Shown: piece by piece, positions 53,489-62,449 of the stretch
Layout: every line of letters starts with the position of its first letter
Numbering within the stretch: position 1 is the first letter of the stretch
Assembly: GCA_035718275.1 (NCBI GenBank)
Contig: DASTHI010000010.1
Span: 62,001-126,000, forward strand
Direction of reading: 5' to 3'
DNA: 64,000 bases
Source: Pseudolabrys sp035718275
GTDB taxonomy: Bacteria > Pseudomonadota > Alphaproteobacteria > Rhizobiales > Xanthobacteraceae
The notes under the pieces: generated by a model
Told to the model about the DNA's origin: nothing
The model's database searches: none
Seen by the model: only the letters and a program-made list of their open reading frames with translations
Translations under genes and position numbers: made by a program

Positions 53489-53659
53489 ATGTTTCACCCA
53501 TACTTCGAGCAGCAGCGGTATCGAGCGATCATGCCGAAAACAGGAACATCAGCAGCAAACGTTCCGCCGCCTGCGAACGAACGCGAGGCCACGGCTCAAA
53601 CCCCGTCCAGGCCGGTTCCGCCGCCGGGGATGGGTAAGATCATCGACAAACTGGCATGA
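53489..53659 (+). CDS. Possible 56-residue Pro-rich small protein
   Basis: An ATG to TGA frame encodes MFHPYFEQQRYRAI, a Pro/Ala-rich middle and the compact end PGMGKIIDKLA. A second ATG at 53531 would give a 42-residue form. The amino acid usage is plausible, but there is no clear ribosome binding site and no recognisable family. It lies in the gap between the phosphotransferase and tadA genes. It could be a non-coding open frame. Confidence 0.3.
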   Translation: MFHPYFEQQRYRAIMPKTGTSAANVPPPANEREATAQTPSRPVPPPGMGKIIDKLA

Positions 53660-53677
53660 TGAGGGGCAGCCAAATAA

Positions 53678-54118
53678 TTATCGGCGAGCCTGGAAGAAGT
53701 CCTTCAGCACGGACGCGCATTCAATCTCATTAATCCCGCCATAAACGTCAGGCCTATGGTGGCACGTTGACGCCGTGAAGAAACGGACGCCATTTTCGAC
53801 AGCGCCGCCTTTGCTGTCGGAGGCTCCAAAGTAAAGTCTGCGGATGCGCGCAAAAGATATTGCGGCCGCGCACATTGCGCACGGTTCAAGTGTTACATAG
53901 AGATCGCAGTCCGTAAGCCGCTCATTGCGGAGCGAAGCAGCAGCTGCCCGAATGGCGATTAGCTCGGCATGCGCCGTGGGGTCGTGGTCGGTGATGGTCC
54001 GATTTCCGGCTTGCGCGATGACGTGACCATCGCGCACGACAACGCAGCCGACCGGCACTTCGCCGCGCTTGCCGGCGGCGCGCGCCTCCTCGACCGCAAT
54101 CTGCATGAATGATGGCAT
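53678..54118 (-). CDS. tadA: tRNA-specific adenosine deaminase
   Basis: This 146-residue zinc enzyme converts A34 to inosine in tRNA-Arg. Zinc ligands are His50 and the catalytic Glu52 in AHAELIAI, plus Cys80 and Cys83 in LEPCAMCAA. VPVGCVVV and ENGVRFFTA are also typical of TadA. The ATG at 54118 gives the usual N-terminal helix. It is divergent from the pseudouridine synthase gene. Confidence 0.95.
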   Translation of the reverse strand: MPSFMQIAVEEARAAGKRGEVPVGCVVVRDGHVIAQAGNRTITDHDPTAHAELIAIRAAAASLRNERLTDCDLYVTLEPCAMCAAAISFARIRRLYFGASDSKGGAVENGVRFFTASTCHHRPDVYGGINEIECASVLKDFFQARR

Positions 54119-54222
54119 TTATATTATGTCCGGGCTTGTCCGGACAATCCATGTCTTCTATTGCGCAGTGTGTATAAGGGCGTGACGGCCCGATACAAGG
54201 TGGACCACGGCGCGCATCACCG

Positions 54223-55209
54223 ATGACCCAAAAATCCGGCAAACATCGCCACGGCGAAAGGATCGCCAAGGTCATGGCCCGTGCGGGGCTTGCGTCCCGG
54301 CGCGAGGCGGAATCGTGGATTGTTGCTGGCCGCGTATCGGTCAATGGCGCAGTGATTACGTCTCCAGCCTTGAACGTCACGTCATCCGACTCGATTGCGA
54401 TAGATGGCACGCCATTGCGGACGCGGCAGCGCACGCGGCTTTTTGTCTACCACAAGCCGCGGGGGCTGGTGACGACGCATTCCGATCCTGAAGGACGAGA
54501 GACGGTTTTCGAGGCGCTGCCAAAAGGCCTGCCGCGATTGATCAGCGTAGGCAGGCTCGACATCAATACCGAAGGACTGTTGCTGCTCACCAATGATGGC
54601 GGGCTGGCGCGTATTCTCGAACTACCGACAACGGGCTGGCTGCGGCGGTACCGTGTGCGCGCGCTGGGTCGTGTCCGGCAGCAGGCACTCGATCGACTCA
54701 TCAAAGGAGTCACGATCGACGGCATCCGCTATGGCCCTATCGAGGCAACGCTCGATCGCGAACAGGGCGCAAATATCTGGCTCACTTTGGGTATTCGCGA
54801 GGGCAAGAACCGTGAGGTGCGCAAAGTTCTCGAATCATTGGGGCTGAAGGTGAACCGACTTATCCGTATCGCTTACGGTCCCTTCGATCTCGGTGAAATC
54901 GAACCTGGCGCAATCCGCGAGATCGGGACGCCGGAACTGCGTACCATTTTGGGCGAGGAGATTATTGCTCAATCGGGCGCCGATTTCGATGCGCCACTAG
55001 TGGCCTGTGAAGCGGAGCAAATTGCGCCGGACGCTGAGGTGCGAGCGCGCGAGCACCGCGACTTTGTGGCGATTGCGAGTAAGCACTCGAGCCGGTCGCA
55101 CCGAGCATCGGAAAAAAAGTCGCGCCGTTCACATCGTGATGCCGAAGGGCCGCGCCATCCGCGCGACCGGTCCGGCGGTCCGCGTCCATCCCGGCCGAGA
55201 ACAAAATAG
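54223..55209 (+). CDS. rluB: RsuA/RluB-family pseudouridine synthase
   Basis: This 328-residue enzyme makes pseudouridine in rRNA, probably U2605 of 23S as RluB does. An S4 RNA-binding domain (about 12-60, with AGLASRREAESWIVAGRVSVNG-like spacing) precedes the catalytic domain with Asp113 in GRLDINTEGLLLLTND and GKNREVRKVLESLG. Residues from about 265 form an Arg/Ser/His-rich tail, common in alphaproteobacterial RluB. The TAG overlaps the GTG start of rsmD by one base. Assignment to RluB rather than RluE or RluF rests on length and tail. Confidence 0.9.
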   Translation: MTQKSGKHRHGERIAKVMARAGLASRREAESWIVAGRVSVNGAVITSPALNVTSSDSIAIDGTPLRTRQRTRLFVYHKPRGLVTTHSDPEGRETVFEALPKGLPRLISVGRLDINTEGLLLLTNDGGLARILELPTTGWLRRYRVRALGRVRQQALDRLIKGVTIDGIRYGPIEATLDREQGANIWLTLGIREGKNREVRKVLESLGLKVNRLIRIAYGPFDLGEIEPGAIREIGTPELRTILGEEIIAQSGADFDAPLVACEAEQIAPDAEVRAREHRDFVAIASKHSSRSHRASEKKSRRSHRDAEGPRHPRDRSGGPRPSRPRTK

Positions 55210-55763
55210 TGCGAATCGTTGGCGGAAAGTTTCGCTCGCGCCGGATTGCAGGGCCGAAATCCCAAAATCTAAGGCCGACGAGTGATCGCCTGCGCGAAAC
55301 GCTGTTCAATATATTGGCCCATTCCTACGGCGATGCAGTCACTGGAGCGCGCGTGCTCGACCTGTTTGCGGGAACAGGCGCGCTCGGCATCGAGGCCCTG
55401 TCCCGAGGCGCATCATTCGCCCTTTTTGTTGACGAGGGCGTCGAGTCCCGCGCGCTGCTGCGCGACAATATCGAAAGCCTGGGACTGGGCGGTATCACCC
55501 GAATCTTCCGCCGCAATGCCACCAGATTGGGCCCTGCACATCCGCTCGAGCCTTTTTCTCTGGTTTTCCTTGATCCCCCCTATCGGCAAGGACTTGCGGA
55601 AATGGCGCTCGTGTCGGCGCGAGATGGAAGTTGGCTCAAACATAATGCCCTCATAGTGGTGGAAGAGGCGACCGATGCTGGATTCAAGCCACCGGAAGGA
55701 TTCGCGGAGCTTGAGCGCCGCAGATACGACGACAGCGAGCTCGTGTTCTTGCGCGCACCATAA
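55209..55763 (+). CDS. rsmD: 16S rRNA (guanine966-N2)-methyltransferase
   Basis: This 184-residue methyltransferase has RIVGGKFRSRRI at the start, the SAM loop VLDLFAGTGALGIEALSRGA and the catalytic DPPY (122-125). The GTG at 55209 overlaps the stop of the preceding gene (TAGTG), indicating coupling. It converges on mutL with a 33-base gap. Length is normal. Confidence 0.95.
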   Translation: MRIVGGKFRSRRIAGPKSQNLRPTSDRLRETLFNILAHSYGDAVTGARVLDLFAGTGALGIEALSRGASFALFVDEGVESRALLRDNIESLGLGGITRIFRRNATRLGPAHPLEPFSLVFLDPPYRQGLAEMALVSARDGSWLKHNALIVVEEATDAGFKPPEGFAELERRRYDDSELVFLRAP

Positions 55764-55796
55764 GATTGCGCCACGCGGGCCGAACAGCAATCCTAA

Positions 55797-57584
55797 TCAC
55801 CGCCTGCCGAACAGCCTCTCGACATCTTTCAGGCTCAATTCGATATAGGTCGGACGGCCATGATTGCACTGTCCGGAATTTGGTACCGACTCCATTGCGC
55901 GCAGGAGCGCGTTCATTTCATCGGCCTTGAGACGACGGCCCGCCCTCACCGAGCCGTGGCATGCCATGGTAGCCGAGACATGCATTAATCGCCGCTCCAG
56001 GGGCAGAGAGTCGTCCCATTCTTGCATGTGCTCGGCAAGATCCTTGACCATCGATCGCACGTCGATGTCACCGAGACTCGATGGTGTTTCACGCACTGCT
56101 ACCGCACCCGGCCCGAATGGCTCTATGAGCAAGCCAAATCGAATGAGATCTTCGCTGCGCGTACATAGTCGCGCCGCATCGGCGGGATCGAGCTCAACGA
56201 TTTCCGGAATCATGAGGATCTGCCGTTCAACTCCGGACTTCTCGAGCGCCGCTTTCATGCGCTCGTAGACGATGCGCTCGTGTGCCGCATGTTGATCCAC
56301 AATGACAAGCCCATCACGCGTTTGCGCGACAATATAGGTCTCGTGCAACTGCGCTCGCGCTGCACCGAGCGGAAACTCGATCTGATCGGCCGGCGGTGGG
56401 AAGCGTGCAAAGGAATCATCCGCCGCGGGTTGTCCGACGTCGAAGTCTGCCTGCTCGGATTCGGCAAGTTCGCGTGCCGTGGCGGTGGCCGTAAACATGG
56501 AGCCGAGCGACCGAACGGGACGAACAATGCTTTCCGACACAGGAAGACGAAAGCGCGTGATCGTATCGTTTGCACCAATGCTTGCCGTACGTTTGGCTTC
56601 GCGCACCAGCGCATCTTTTAGCGCCCGTATGATGAGGGCGCGGACAAGCGCGCCGTCACGAAAACGTACTTCTGCCTTTGCAGGATGCACGTTCACATCC
56701 ACTTCTCGCGGATCCAGCGACACAAACAAAGCCAGTTGCGGATAGCGATCACGCGGCAGATAGTCAGAATAGGCAGCACGCACCGCACCGAAGAGGAGCT
56801 TGTCGCGCACGGGCCGGCCATTCACGAACAAATATTGTCCCAACGAATTGGCACGAGAGAGCGTCGGCAGGCCTGCAAATCCTGTCACCCGCACACCATC
56901 ACGTTCAAGGGTGACCGCGAACGCGTTGGCCCTGAAATCGGCACCCAGCACATCGCCAAGCCGGCCAAGTCCACTCTCTTGCTCTGACGCCACCCAGCTC
57001 TGCGGCGCGCGATCCTCCCCGGCAATCGCGAAGCAAACGTCGGGCCGGCTCATCGCCAATCGACGCAAAACGTCCCGGACAGCCTCTGCCTCGCTGCGAT
57101 CAGTTTTGAGAAATTTTAGGCGCGCAGGAGTAGCGTAGAAGAGGTCGTGAACCTCCACGACAGTGCCTTGACCAAGAGCTGCGGGTTTCACGCGCAATTT
57201 CTTCCCCGCGTTGACTGTGAGGGTCCACGCATGGGGCTCGCTAGCATGCCGCGTCGTAATCGTTAGCCGGGCGGCAGCCCCGATGGACGGCAGAGCCTCG
57301 CCGCGGAATCCCAACGTGCGGATCGACAGCAGATCATTTTCCTCGAGTTTAGAGGTCGCATGCCGCTCGACCGAGAGTTCGAGATCGGAGCGGGTCATGC
57401 CCGAGCCATCATCGGCCACGCGGATGAGCCGCCTTCCTCCACCATCTGTGAGCACGTCGACGCGGTACGCGCCCGCATCGAGCGCGTTCTCGACCAATTC
57501 CTTCACGACGCTCGCCGGCCGCTCAATGACCTCGCCGGCGGCGATCCGGTTGATTACGGCTTCGGAGAGTTGTCGAACGGGCAT
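55797..57584 (-). CDS. mutL: DNA mismatch repair protein MutL
   Basis: This 595-residue protein couples MutS to downstream repair. The N-terminal GHKL ATPase has INRIAAGEVIERPASVVKEL, DDGSGM and LGFRGEALPSI. The C-terminal domain holds the DQHAAHERIVYE endonuclease motif, so it is a nicking-type MutL. CNHGRPT and a Cys-His ACHGSVRAGR pair are consistent with metal binding. ATG 57584 (MPVRQLSE) matches relatives; the frame extends upstream without support. Confidence 0.95.
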   Translation of the reverse strand: MPVRQLSEAVINRIAAGEVIERPASVVKELVENALDAGAYRVDVLTDGGGRRLIRVADDGSGMTRSDLELSVERHATSKLEENDLLSIRTLGFRGEALPSIGAAARLTITTRHASEPHAWTLTVNAGKKLRVKPAALGQGTVVEVHDLFYATPARLKFLKTDRSEAEAVRDVLRRLAMSRPDVCFAIAGEDRAPQSWVASEQESGLGRLGDVLGADFRANAFAVTLERDGVRVTGFAGLPTLSRANSLGQYLFVNGRPVRDKLLFGAVRAAYSDYLPRDRYPQLALFVSLDPREVDVNVHPAKAEVRFRDGALVRALIIRALKDALVREAKRTASIGANDTITRFRLPVSESIVRPVRSLGSMFTATATARELAESEQADFDVGQPAADDSFARFPPPADQIEFPLGAARAQLHETYIVAQTRDGLVIVDQHAAHERIVYERMKAALEKSGVERQILMIPEIVELDPADAARLCTRSEDLIRFGLLIEPFGPGAVAVRETPSSLGDIDVRSMVKDLAEHMQEWDDSLPLERRLMHVSATMACHGSVRAGRRLKADEMNALLRAMESVPNSGQCNHGRPTYIELSLKDVERLFGRR

Positions 57585-57719
57585 CACTAGTCGGCTGTTG
57601 CATCTTGCGATAGCGGCGGCGTCGAATCGTTGCCGATTGTAGCGACCGGCGCGCAAGCGCGCGAGGCGCAGAGTTCGGGCTTTGCCCGCTATCCTTGGCA
57701 GGGCAGCTAGAAAAAGCTC

Positions 57720-58139
57720 CTAATCCCAGCGCTTTCCACTGCGCATGGCCTTGATGCTGGAACGATGTTTCTTCGCCTCGAGGCGATGACGGCGCTCGGA
57801 TTTCGGCACTTTCGTCGGCCGCCGCGGGATTGGCTTTACCGCCGCCTGGCGAATGAGAGCGAACAGGCGTTTGCGCGCATCCTCACGATTGCGTTCCTGC
57901 GTGCGGTGCTGCTGTGCGACAATGACAATCACGCCGTCTTTGTTGAGGCGTTTGCCCGCAAGACGCATCAACCGCAACGCCACGTCGTTCGGTAAAGAAG
58001 GCGAGTGCCGCACATCGAAACGAAGCTGCACGGCAGACGAGACCTTGTTGACGTTTTGCCCTCCGGGGCCAGACGCGCGGACGAAGGACTCCGATAGTTC
58101 GGATTCATCGATCGCGATAGTATCGGTGATGTGAATCAT
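57720..58139 (-). CDS. arfB: Alternative ribosome-rescue factor ArfB (YaeJ)
   Basis: This 139-residue protein is a peptidyl-tRNA hydrolase that frees stalled ribosomes. The catalytic GGQ motif (26-28, in GPGGQNVNKVSSAVQLRFD) and the very basic C-terminal tail (RRPTKVPKSERRHRLEAKKH) that enters the empty mRNA channel are diagnostic. ATG 58139 gives the usual short N-terminus. It lies 135 bases upstream of mutL on the same strand. Confidence 0.94.
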   Translation of the reverse strand: MIHITDTIAIDESELSESFVRASGPGGQNVNKVSSAVQLRFDVRHSPSLPNDVALRLMRLAGKRLNKDGVIVIVAQQHRTQERNREDARKRLFALIRQAAVKPIPRRPTKVPKSERRHRLEAKKHRSSIKAMRSGKRWD

Positions 58140-58235
58140 ATTCCGCACGGCGGATTGCACAGCCGTTTCAACTGCTCCGCAACAACTTAGGGTCAAGCCT
58201 TTATCGAGTAAATACGGCCGCGCGATCGAAAGTCC

Positions 58236-59555
58236 TCACGCGCGGGCCAGATATTTCTTCGCCAGCACCTTGCCTTCTTCAACCGCCGGCTGATCAAAGG
58301 GGTCTATCCCGAGCAGACGGGCGGCGATGATGGTCTCCAGCATGAAATGCATCATCAACTCGCCAAGGCTCTCTTCATCGAGGCGGTCCACATGAATGGT
58401 GCGAACCGGACAGCCGTTTGTGGCCAGCGTCTCGGCAGTCGCGCGGGCTTCCGCCGCCACCAAATCACCGATCGTCCGGTCTGCAAATCCTGGTTCGCCC
58501 GCGAGCTTGGCCATATCCGCATCAATGCGCGGCCCTTTCCCGGCACCATCGACCGTGATGACGGTGAACAATTTGTCTCTGGGGCCGGCAATGAACAACT
58601 GCAATTGGCTGTGCTGATCAACCGGCCCGAGTGCTGCAATCGGAGTGGTGCCTTTTCCATTCTTGCCGAGACTTTCCGCCCACAGTTGCACGTACCAATG
58701 CGTGAATCGCTGGAGTCTGTCTGAATACGCCATCAGCACGCTGATCGATTTGCCCCTGCTCTCTGCGAGCGCGACCGCAAGAGCCGCACCGAGGGCCGAG
58801 GGCACCTCTGCTGCCGGTTTCTTCGCCAGAATCGGCGCGAACGCAAGCTTCGCACCTTCGCGGATCGCCGCGACATCAAGCCCCAGCATCGCCGCGGGCA
58901 ACAGGCCCACATTCGTGAAGGCCGAATAACGCCCACCCACTCCGGGATCGTGGTCGAGGAGTGGCACTCGAAATTTTTCTAGCAAATCGCGCATGTTGTT
59001 TCTTTTGCCGCTCTTTGCCGGCTCGCTGACCCCCAGGAAAATATCAGGTATGCGCGTTCGCAGGCCGGCGTCCGTCAACGCGCTAAGAACCGCAATTGTT
59101 TGCATCAGCGTTTCTGCAGTACCGCCGGATTTCGAGATCGCAAGGAACCGGCTCGTCGCGTGTGGCAGGCGGGCAAGAAGCGAGTTAAAAGATTCCGGAT
59201 CAAGGTTGTCCATGAAATGCAAGTGCGGTGGCGGGCGCAATTCGCCGATTGCCGGAACGCCATAGCCTGAAAGCTGCGCCAGGGTTTGGCCGCCCAGACT
59301 GGAGCCGCCAGTACCCAGAACGACAATGTCTGTTGCCCGGTCGGCAAATTGCCGTGCGGTATCGCGGATGCCCTCGAGATCGCCGCGAGATTCAGGTAAA
59401 CGCAGCAATGGCAGGCTGCCGTCGCGGTGACTGGCACGCAACCACTCAAGTGCCGTTTCGGCGCGCTCGAGAGCGGCATTCAATGCACCCGTTCCGATCC
59501 CATTTTGGCCGACATGCTCTTCGCGAGCACCGTCGATAATATGGTGGAAGGCCAT
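58236..59555 (-). CDS. pgi: Glucose-6-phosphate isomerase (short form)
   Basis: This 439-residue SIS-domain enzyme interconverts glucose- and fructose-6-phosphate. Expected segments include VLGTGGSSLGGQTLAQL, SKSGGTAETLMQ, GVGGRYSAFTNVGLLPA and GPVDQHSQLQLFIAGP. It is about 100 residues shorter than the E. coli form, like the isomerase part of transaldolase/isomerase fusions. A strong GGAGGGG precedes ATG 59555. It does not adjoin other sugar genes here. Confidence 0.93.
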   Translation of the reverse strand: MAFHHIIDGAREEHVGQNGIGTGALNAALERAETALEWLRASHRDGSLPLLRLPESRGDLEGIRDTARQFADRATDIVVLGTGGSSLGGQTLAQLSGYGVPAIGELRPPPHLHFMDNLDPESFNSLLARLPHATSRFLAISKSGGTAETLMQTIAVLSALTDAGLRTRIPDIFLGVSEPAKSGKRNNMRDLLEKFRVPLLDHDPGVGGRYSAFTNVGLLPAAMLGLDVAAIREGAKLAFAPILAKKPAAEVPSALGAALAVALAESRGKSISVLMAYSDRLQRFTHWYVQLWAESLGKNGKGTTPIAALGPVDQHSQLQLFIAGPRDKLFTVITVDGAGKGPRIDADMAKLAGEPGFADRTIGDLVAAEARATAETLATNGCPVRTIHVDRLDEESLGELMMHFMLETIIAARLLGIDPFDQPAVEEGKVLAKKYLARA

Positions 59556-59682
59556 GACCCCTCCGCTGTCACGCCCGGACTCCATACCGGCCCGACAACC
59601 GTGCCTACCGAAGTGAACTGGTCCGCACAAGCCCGGTTGCCAGCTGCGCAATCAGTGTAATGAGTCCCAACGCTGGCTGAGT

Positions 59683-61008
59683 TTACTCTGTTCCGCTGGA
59701 CTTCAAGTCCTTGGGCCGACCGGCGACTGTCACAAGCAGCCCATCACCATAGAGACGGCGAGCGGCGCGCCTGGCATCCTCGATTGTTACAGCGTCAATA
59801 AGGGCGCCCCGGCGCTGGATGTAATCTATGCCCAACTCGTCAATTTGGATTTGAGTCAGTTGCGCGGCGATCTTGGACGACGTGTCGAGCGACAGTGCAT
59901 ACGAACCCTTCAGGAAGGATTTCGCTGCCTCGAGCTCATCAGCCGTGGGGCCCTGCTCCGCCATGCGTTTAATCTGTTGCTCGATGACGGAGAGTGCATC
60001 GGCTGTACGGTCGGCTTGTGTGGCGGTGCCGCCAAGGACAACCGCCGCCCGCTTGAACCAGACCAAGCTGTCCGACACGCCATAGGCTAGGCCTCGCTTC
60101 TCACGCACTTCCTTGTAGAGCCGCGACGAAAAGCTCCCGCCGCCCAGAATGTGATTTACGACATAGGCGGCCATAAATTGCGGATCATGGCGGGCGATGC
60201 CCGGCCCTCCGAAGGTGACGACCGCCTGCGGTACATCGATATTGACCACGATGAGTCGGCCGAGACCTCCCGGGACTGCATTCGGCACCGGTGTAAGGTC
60301 GTTTTTGGCTGGCAGGCCCGCAAACGCTCTATCTATGAGCGCACCCGCAGTCTCGGAATCGACGTCACCGACAATGGAAACCTTGAGCTCGTTGCGTGCA
60401 AAGACCCGTCGAACATAGCCGCGCAGATCATCGACCGTGATGCGGGGCACCGATTCCAACGTGCCCTTGGTTTCCCGCCCATATGGATGGCCCGGAAATG
60501 CTGTCGCCCACCAGATGCGGCTGGCAACGTCATTTGGATTGGTCGTATCGCGTCTCAGGCCGGCCAACTCCTGCTCGCGCACGCGTTCGACGGCGTCGGC
60601 ATCGAACCGAGCCCGGGTGAGCGCCAAATTCAGGAGATCGAATGCCTCTTCTCTATGTTCGTTCAACGATCGCAATGAGCCATGGAAGTAATCCCGCCCT
60701 ACCCTGAAGCTGAGTTCGATTGCATGATTCTCCAGCCGCTCGTGATAAGCGCTAGCGTCCAGGTCGCCTGCGCCTTCGTCGAGCAGATCAGCGGCAAAAT
60801 TGGCGGTGCCTGCCTTGTCTGCTTGATCCTGGCTGGCTCCGCCATGAAATGCATAATTTAGGGTGATCAGAGGAACCGATTTCTCCTTGACGAGCCAAGC
60901 CTCGATGCCTGACGGGCTGACGATCTTCTCGATCGTCATTGCCGAGGCAGCCCCTGTGCCCGCAATCAGCGCCGCCGCCGTGAGAAACGACACTACCAGG
61001 CGCATCAT
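59683..61008 (-). CDS. M16 peptidase family protein, non-catalytic subunit
   Basis: This 441-residue protein has a signal peptide (MMRLVVSFLTAAALIAG through ASA) and two insulinase-type domains. The HxxEH zinc site is missing: the matching segment reads AGTANFAADLLDEG. The substrate-binding C-terminal VREKRGLAYGVSDSLVWF Arg/Tyr motif is kept. Such a protein pairs with an active partner, here the adjacent upstream gene, whose stop it overlaps by 4 bases. It probably acts in the periplasm. Confidence 0.92.
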   Translation of the reverse strand: MMRLVVSFLTAAALIAGTGAASAMTIEKIVSPSGIEAWLVKEKSVPLITLNYAFHGGASQDQADKAGTANFAADLLDEGAGDLDASAYHERLENHAIELSFRVGRDYFHGSLRSLNEHREEAFDLLNLALTRARFDADAVERVREQELAGLRRDTTNPNDVASRIWWATAFPGHPYGRETKGTLESVPRITVDDLRGYVRRVFARNELKVSIVGDVDSETAGALIDRAFAGLPAKNDLTPVPNAVPGGLGRLIVVNIDVPQAVVTFGGPGIARHDPQFMAAYVVNHILGGGSFSSRLYKEVREKRGLAYGVSDSLVWFKRAAVVLGGTATQADRTADALSVIEQQIKRMAEQGPTADELEAAKSFLKGSYALSLDTSSKIAAQLTQIQIDELGIDYIQRRGALIDAVTIEDARRAARRLYGDGLLVTVAGRPKDLKSSGTE

Positions 61009-62360
61009 GATCGCTTCTCCACTCGCGGGCTCGTGTCCTTGATCAGATATCCCGTCACGGATCGACGCTTATCGAGCCAGTGCCGCGCGGCATCGCGAAC
61101 CTGTTCGGCCGTCACGGCGCGGATGCGGTCCGGCCAGGTCTGCACGTCCTTCACGGTTGCGCCCGTCGTGAGCGCGGCACCATACCAGCGAGCCATAGTT
61201 GCCTGATTATCCTGCGCATAGACTGCGTCCGCGATCAGGCGCGTCTTGCTACGCTCCAGCTCTTCGCCCGTAACCCCTTTGTCGATGAGTTCGTCGACGA
61301 CTTTATCCACGTCCTTCTCAAGCTGCTGCAGGCTAACCCCCGGGCGCGGCCCAGCCTGAATTCCGAACTTGGACAAATCGAGCGCATTGGCATCATACCA
61401 AGCTCCGGCCATCACCGCAGTCTGCTTTTCAACGACCAGTGCGCGATAGAGTCTACTGTTCGAGCCGCTGCCGAGGATGTGCGAGAGGACCTCTAGCGCT
61501 TCCGATTCGCCCCGGCTTGCTGTCCTGAAAGCAGGGACAAGATATTCCCGCTGCAAAGCGGGCATTTCGACGCGCGGATCGGCAAGTGTTAAGGAGCGGA
61601 CTGCCACCGGCGGCGGCTCTTCGGGCCGCACTCGCGGGCCCATGGCACCATGGCGCGGCATCTTCCCGTAGGTTTCCTCAGCCAACGCCTTTGCCCGTGC
61701 GGGGTCGACATCCCCGGCGATCACGACCACCGCATTGTTGGGTCCGTAAAATCGTCGATAGAAGCCGATCGCATCATTACGGCTCAGTTGTTCCATTTCG
61801 TGCCGCCAGCCGATCACCGGCTTGCCGTAGGGATGATTGACATACAATGCGGCATCGATCTGCTCGGTGAGCCGTGCACGCGGATTGTTGCCGATCCGCT
61901 GGTTTTGCTCCTCGAGAATTACGTTGCGTTCGGGAACCACGACTTCGTCGGTAAGCTGCAAGCCCGTCATGCGATCAGCTTCGAATTCCATTACGGTCTT
62001 GAGCTGCTCGCTCGGCACCCGCTGAAAATAGCCGGTGTAATCTTGTGAGGTGAAGGCATTCTCCTGTCCCCCTATCCGCGCCACGACCTGGGAAAATTTG
62101 CCGGCAGGATTTTTTGCAGTGCCCTTGAACATGAGGTGTTCAAGAAAATGAGCGAGACCCGACTTTCCCGGAGTTTCGTCAGCCGCCCCTACCTTGTACC
62201 AAATCATGTGGGTGACGACCGGGGCTCGGTGATCGGGAATAACCACCAACTCGAGGCCGTTCGGCAATATGAAGTCACTGATCTGGGTTTCGGATCGAGC
62301 AGTGGTTGCGACAGCAACCAGGACCATAAGCGCTGTTGCGAAGATCAATCGATTGGACAC
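61005..62360 (-). CDS. M16 zinc peptidase, catalytic subunit
   Basis: This protein of about 451 residues has an N-terminal hydrophobic signal (SNRLIFATALMVLVAVA) and the active inverted zinc motif HFLEH (His71, Glu74, His75) in GLAHFLEHLMFKGT. It has two M16 halves and forms an active/inactive pair with the following gene, as in PqqL-like and mitochondrial-processing-type peptidases. The start is uncertain: GTG 62360 gives a clean signal peptide, while TTG 62414 would add 18 residues. A substrate cannot be inferred. Confidence 0.9.
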   Translation of the reverse strand: MSNRLIFATALMVLVAVATTARSETQISDFILPNGLELVVIPDHRAPVVTHMIWYKVGAADETPGKSGLAHFLEHLMFKGTAKNPAGKFSQVVARIGGQENAFTSQDYTGYFQRVPSEQLKTVMEFEADRMTGLQLTDEVVVPERNVILEEQNQRIGNNPRARLTEQIDAALYVNHPYGKPVIGWRHEMEQLSRNDAIGFYRRFYGPNNAVVVIAGDVDPARAKALAEETYGKMPRHGAMGPRVRPEEPPPVAVRSLTLADPRVEMPALQREYLVPAFRTASRGESEALEVLSHILGSGSNSRLYRALVVEKQTAVMAGAWYDANALDLSKFGIQAGPRPGVSLQQLEKDVDKVVDELIDKGVTGEELERSKTRLIADAVYAQDNQATMARWYGAALTTGATVKDVQTWPDRIRAVTAEQVRDAARHWLDKRRSVTGYLIKDTSPRVEKRS

Positions 62361-62449
62361 GGATTTGTTTTTGCCTTTGCTGTCTCTAAGCACGCCGCGG
62401 ACGTTGTCGACCAATCAAGGGGTCAGCTCTCGGAAAGAATCGGCAACTC

